Part shown: positions 6,185 through 9,123 of the stretch, one piece after another
Position numbering within the stretch: position 1 is the stretch's first letter
How the letters are laid out: each line of letters starts with the position of its first letter
Origin: Balneolaceae bacterium
GTDB taxonomy: Bacteria > Bacteroidota > Rhodothermia > Balneolales > Balneolaceae
Length of the DNA: 9,123 nt
Reading direction: 5' to 3'
NCBI GenBank assembly: GCA_007129085.1
Contig: SKWF01000292.1
Coordinates: forward strand, 1-9,123
Translations under genes and position numbers: made by a program
The notes under the pieces: model-generated
Database searches by the model: none
The model's input: only the letters and a program-made list of their open reading frames with translations
What the model was told of the DNA's origin: nothing

Positions 6185-7354
6185 TTAGTCATTGAGAAAC
6201 GGCAACGAAATTTTCCCAAGTGTAAGTCTTTTTCCATCTGGCAGTTTCCATCCCTCACCAGCCACAAGTTCATTGGCGAAAACCGAAAACAGCAGTGCCT
6301 CTTTTGCATCGGGATCGATTCCTATTTCGTTTGATGAAAGAATATCTACTCCATCGAGCTCTTCGGCCAGCCATCTGATCATCGTTTTGTTGTGCCATCC
6401 GCCACCACTTACATACAGCGATTTGGGCATGGGATTTACATTCTCCCTGATCTCCCTTGCAATTCCCCACACGGTAAAACGAGTTAGCGTAGCTATCAGG
6501 TCTTTCGCACTGAGGGAGACCTCATGCGTTTCTATCTGTTTTTGCAACCAACTGTAAGAGAACGCTTCGGGACCCGTAGATTTTGGTGCATCAATTTTAT
6601 AGAAAGGGTGTTCTTTCAGCTTTTCAAGAAACTCGGGCTGTACAGTTCCTGATGCCGCTATTTCTCCATTTTCATCAAATGTTTTGCCCGGAAACTTGGC
6701 CATTACAGCCGCATCAATAAGTGTATTTGCCGGTCCTGTATCCGTTGAAAATGGAATATGTTCATCCGGTGTTAACCACGTAAAGTTTGCAATACCGCCA
6801 AGGTTCAACAAAATAGTGGGTTGATGGGAGGCTTTAACCAAAAGCTGTTCACCCAGTGGCGCCAGTGGAGCCCCCTCAAATCCGGCCGCAATATGTTTTT
6901 GGCGGAAATCAGAAATCGTAACTACACCGATCTGAACAGCAAGTTGATCTCCATCCACAAGCTGAAAAGACTTAGCGGGATCATCGGCCGACTTCGGCAA
7001 ATGCAGCACCGTTTGTCCGTGGCTTGCAATCAAATCAATCTCAGGATCACCCCATTTTTCAAGCTGGTTTTGGATCAACTGAACCCACTCCCGCTCAAGT
7101 TCTGACTGTAGCTCCAAAACGTGGGCAATTTCTGCGGTTTCATCAAACAGAACCGCTTGCAGAAGCTGCTTTAGCGGAACTGTATAATCCACCGTTTCAA
7201 ACTCCATTAACTTGCAACGGGTATTTACGCCCGATCCTGAAATTTTACTCAGCGAGATATCCAGCCCATCAGCGGATGTGCCGCTCATCAATCCCAAAAC
7301 TATTCGGCTCTTCTTGTCGGCAATATTTTGTAGTAAAATCAGTGATTGGTTCAT
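6185..7354 (-). CDS. anmK: Anhydro-N-acetylmuramic acid kinase
   Basis: The 389-aa protein has the complete set of AnmK signatures. AnmK opens the 1,6-anhydro ring of anhydro-MurNAc released from peptidoglycan and phosphorylates it with ATP to MurNAc-6-phosphate, which MurQ then processes in cell-wall recycling. Visible motifs are GLMSGTSADG (21-30, nucleotide-phosphate loop), ASHGQTVLHLP (110-120), SDFRQKHIAAGFEGAPLAP (148-166), LNLGGIANFTWL (183-194), STDTGPAN (203-210, with Asp205 in the position I take as the catalytic base), TGPEAFSYSWL (260-270), YVSGGGWHN (314-322, nucleotide binding) and DAKEALLFSVFANE (349-362). No key residue is missing. The start is fixed by the conserved N-terminal loop. 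No murQ is in the window. It faces away from the acidic-protein gene over a 47-bp spacer, so the two promoters must lie close together or reach into coding DNA. Confidence 0.96.
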   Translation of the reverse strand: MNQSLILLQNIADKKSRIVLGLMSGTSADGLDISLSKISGSGVNTRCKLMEFETVDYTVPLKQLLQAVLFDETAEIAHVLELQSELEREWVQLIQNQLEKWGDPEIDLIASHGQTVLHLPKSADDPAKSFQLVDGDQLAVQIGVVTISDFRQKHIAAGFEGAPLAPLGEQLLVKASHQPTILLNLGGIANFTWLTPDEHIPFSTDTGPANTLIDAAVMAKFPGKTFDENGEIAASGTVQPEFLEKLKEHPFYKIDAPKSTGPEAFSYSWLQKQIETHEVSLSAKDLIATLTRFTVWGIAREIRENVNPMPKSLYVSGGGWHNKTMIRWLAEELDGVDILSSNEIGIDPDAKEALLFSVFANELVAGEGWKLPDGKRLTLGKISLPFLND

Positions 7355-7376
7355 GAATAATCATTCTCTATTTTTC
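7346..7376 (+). promoter_or_regulatory. Candidate Bacteroidota-type promoter for the acidic-protein gene
   Basis: TTG at 7346-7348 and TATTTTTC at 7369-7376 are separated by 20 bp. This approximates the TTTG-N17-23-TAnnTTTG consensus of the major sigma factor in Bacteroidota, with two deviations: the base before TTG is A, and the last G is C. Transcription would start near 7383, about 20 bp before the ATG at 7402. The -33 part lies inside the first codons of anmK. A weaker opposite candidate for anmK (TTTG on the minus strand at 7413-7410, TAATTTTT at 7386-7379, 23-bp spacing) overlaps it. In such A+T-rich DNA chance matches are common. Confidence 0.25.
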
Positions 7377-7401
7377 GGAAAAATTAATAAAAATTAGTGT
7401 A

Positions 7402-7656
7402 ATGAGTGACAAAAACGATATAGATGAGATTCAGGCGTGGCAGGAAGATGTGGAATATCTGGTAAAAATTCTGCAGGAAAGTTTTGAGTCTACCGACTCC
7501 TCCTATTATGTAGATGAGATGAACAATTTTCTGTACGTAGAGCTGGAAGGTTTGAGCGATTACGATGAAGAAGAGATTGTAGAGATAGCCGGTCCGGTGT
7601 TGGAAGAGTTGGATATGGATTTTGAAGATATCATTCTTCTGCCCCTCAGCGAATAA
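7402..7656 (+). CDS. Highly acidic small protein of unknown function
   Basis: The 84-aa protein contains 27 Asp/Glu but only two Lys and no Arg or His, giving a net charge near -25. There is no signal peptide and no membrane segment. Alternating hydrophobic and acidic residues (for example NNFLYVELEGL at 41-51, EEEIVEIAGPVLEEL at 56-70, FEDIILLPLSE at 74-84) suggest a folded alpha/beta protein. A disordered tail looks less likely. I do not recognise a family. The start is supported by the acidic composition beginning at once, and by the anmK start only 47 bp away. Threonine synthase follows 96 bp downstream on the same strand and may share the transcript. Such charge is seen in DNA mimics, in halophile-adapted proteins and in some chaperone or regulator partners. 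Nothing here chooses between these. Confidence 0.75.
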   Translation: MSDKNDIDEIQAWQEDVEYLVKILQESFESTDSSYYVDEMNNFLYVELEGLSDYDEEEIVEIAGPVLEELDMDFEDIILLPLSE

Positions 7657-7673
7657 GTGACGTAACAAAACTC

Positions 7674-7683
7674 GAAGCGCTTC
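7674..7683. repeat. 10-bp perfect palindrome between the acidic-protein gene and thrC
   Basis: GAAGCGCTTC lies in the 96-bp spacer about 70 bp before the threonine synthase ATG. It could be a half-dyad operator, or a very short hairpin. No U tract follows, so it is not a rho-independent terminator. Downstream, TATTTTTA at 7717-7724 is a poor TAnnTTTG-like match with TTTC, 20 bp upstream, as a weak -33 partner. Only one copy is present in the window. Confidence 0.25.
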
Positions 7684-7752
7684 CAAATAAGGTTTCAAGG
7701 TCAGTTGAATCCTTCGTATTTTTAATAAAATTGAATTAAAAAAGAGAAATAG

Positions 7753-9123
7753 ATGTCATCAGTTCATACCGGGTACACGTTAAATTGCATCATGTGTGGT
7801 GCCGAAAATGATGAGCAAAAAACGTCCACTTATTGTACAGAGTGTGGTGGGGTATTACGGGTTGATTATCATAAGCCCCGAAAAGAGATTCAGTTCCCAC
7901 TGAAATCCATTGTGCCTGACCCGATGCGCACACACGAAACTGCACTTCGTAGATTGGACCGTTTATCCGAGGAGTATGGTGCAGAACTTTACGCCAAGCT
8001 TGAGTTCGATCATCCAACCGGATGTTTTAAAGATCGCGGCAGCTACATTGAGGTTCAAAAGGCAAAAGAGCTGGAAAAAGATGCCATCTGTCTCGCCTCA
8101 ACCGGAAACATGGCGGCTTCTGTTGCAGCATACTCAGCCTATTTTAACATTCCTTGTTACGTTTTTGTGCCGGAACAGACATCCGAAGCGAAATTAGCCC
8201 AGGCCATTATTTATGGAGCCACCATCGTGCGAATACAGGGTGACTTTACAAAATGTGAAGAACTCTGCCGTGAATTTGCAACTTCAGGCAACTATTATCT
8301 CGCCGGCGATTACGTTTTCCGCGAAGAGGGACAGAAAACATTCACCTATGAGCTGGTAAATCAACAGGACGAGCCTTTCGATTATATCTTTATTCCCGTT
8401 GGTTGCGGTACAAATTTCAGTGCGATCCACAAGGGATTTAAAGAGATGAAAAGTGCCGGGTTAACCGATCATATTCCCCACATGATTGCCGTTCAGCCCG
8501 AAGTCAGTTCTCCGGTTGTACAGGGTATTTTTAAACGTGAAAAGATTGTACACGAAAAGATGAACACCATGGCTTCATCGGTGGCCACATCAAACCCGAT
8601 AGATTTTTATAAAGTATTGAACGCCATCGATGAAACCGAAGGTGAAGCTTTAACGGCTACGGAAGATGAAATTCTTGAATCACTACGGGAGATGGCTATC
8701 CGGGAAGGGTATTTTACCGAAACAGCCTGTGCACTTCCACTGGCAACATTTAAGAAAAATCGCGAAAAATTTGCCGGTAAACGATGCCTGCTGGTATTAA
8801 CAGGCACCGGGTTGAAAGACGCACATTTGATTGCCAAGCACTCATTAACACCACCTGTACTTAAGCCGGATTTAGATCATATCCACAGCTATATCAATTC
8901 AGGTTATGTAGAAATTCAGAAGCAATCGTTCGGAAAATCCCGCGACAATCTGCTGGCCAACTTAAAGATGAACGAAAATCATCAGCGGCTTTATGAAGAG
9001 CATATTGAACGAATGAACAAACGAGGGAAAACGCTCAAAAAGAATGAGATTGAGTACCTCCATACCATGTTGATGAACGAAGAAACCGACCTCGAGTTTC
9101 CCGTTGAAGTACTCGACTACAAA
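7753..9123 (+). CDS. thrC: Threonine synthase with N-terminal zinc ribbon and long C-terminal extension, 3' end outside window
   Basis: I translated 457 codons by hand from the ATG at 7753; the frame is open to the right edge. Residues 8-33 form a zinc ribbon (Cys12, Cys15, Cys28, Cys31), found in many threonine synthases. The fold-type II PLP core follows. HPTGCFKDRGS (87-97) carries the Schiff-base Lys93. ASTGNMAASVAAY is the substrate-carboxylate loop, and IPVGCGTNFSA is the glycine loop that holds the PLP phosphate. TGTGLKD (350-356) is the usual terminal signature of ThrC. The enzyme converts O-phosphohomoserine to threonine and phosphate in the cytoplasm. Cysteate synthase and other ThrC paralogues are alternatives, since the usual NPTGSFKDR appears as HPTGCFKDR. 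At least 101 residues follow TGTGLKD, far more than in a standard ThrC, and suggest an added domain. No other threonine-pathway gene is in the window. Confidence 0.9.
   Translation, partial: MSSVHTGYTLNCIMCGAENDEQKTSTYCTECGGVLRVDYHKPRKEIQFPLKSIVPDPMRTHETALRRLDRLSEEYGAELYAKLEFDHPTGCFKDRGSYIEVQKAKELEKDAICLASTGNMAASVAAYSAYFNIPCYVFVPEQTSEAKLAQAIIYGATIVRIQGDFTKCEELCREFATSGNYYLAGDYVFREEGQKTFTYELVNQQDEPFDYIFIPVGCGTNFSAIHKGFKEMKSAGLTDHIPHMIAVQPEVSSPVVQGIFKREKIVHEKMNTMASSVATSNPIDFYKVLNAIDETEGEALTATEDEILESLREMAIREGYFTETACALPLATFKKNREKFAGKRCLLVLTGTGLKDAHLIAKHSLTPPVLKPDLDHIHSYINSGYVEIQKQSFGKSRDNLLANLKMNENHQRLYEEHIERMNKRGKTLKKNEIEYLHTMLMNEETDLEFPVEVLDYK

Noticed and set aside
7384..7698. 104-codon antisense frame across the acidic protein
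   Set aside because: The hydrophobic, Tyr/Phe/Ile-rich product is what the reverse complement of an Asp/Glu-rich gene gives; no domain or start signal supports it.
1..9123. A defence, phage or mobile gene cluster, tRNA/rRNA genes or CRISPR array
   Set aside because: All recognisable genes are metabolic or conserved single genes; no integrase, transposase, restriction or Cas motif, tRNA-like cloverleaf or spaced direct repeat was seen.

Overview
The window is about 9.1 kb of ordinary chromosomal DNA from a moderately A+T-rich bacterium. Protein families, sparse Shine-Dalgarno sites, A+T-rich leaders and degenerate hairpin-rich intergenic repeats suggest the Bacteroidota/Balneolota/Rhodothermota neighbourhood. 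That placement is inference; no rRNA or taxon marker is present. I see no tRNA, rRNA, CRISPR array, transposase or phage gene.

Left part (1-4935), all on the minus strand. It holds the N-terminal half of a PA0069-type radical SAM protein (cut by the window edge), a saccharopine-dehydrogenase-like NAD(P) oxidoreductase, a class-III PLP aminotransferase, a one-cysteine thioredoxin-like protein and a UbiA-type membrane prenyltransferase. The last two are 42 bp apart and probably form a UbiA-to-thioredoxin operon. The others have gaps of 155-355 bp and may be single transcription units. The 355-bp gap at 434-788 carries several inverted repeats resembling a dispersed intergenic element.

Middle (4936-6173), switching to the plus strand. 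An A+T-rich spacer is followed by what looks like a gene relic. It is the first ~25 codons of a short-chain dehydrogenase, ending at a premature stop. A second frame through the same DNA closes with a TGA that overlaps the ATG of the next gene. That gene encodes a 298-aa protein of a conserved family commonly labelled '3-methyladenine DNA glycosylase', although no known glycosylase fold motif is visible.

Right part (6185-9123). anmK (anhydro-N-acetylmuramic acid kinase, cell-wall recycling) lies convergent to the previous gene, 11 bp away. Divergent from anmK, across a 47-bp spacer, are an extremely acidic 84-aa protein of unknown function and a threonine synthase gene that runs off the right edge. 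The threonine synthase has an N-terminal zinc ribbon, a complete PLP catalytic core and at least 100 residues beyond the usual end.

The genes are mostly housekeeping or accessory metabolism and do not form one obvious pathway. The observations most worth following are the gene relic with its stop/start overlap, the C-terminal extension of threonine synthase, the acidic small protein and the uncertainly named 'glycosylase'.
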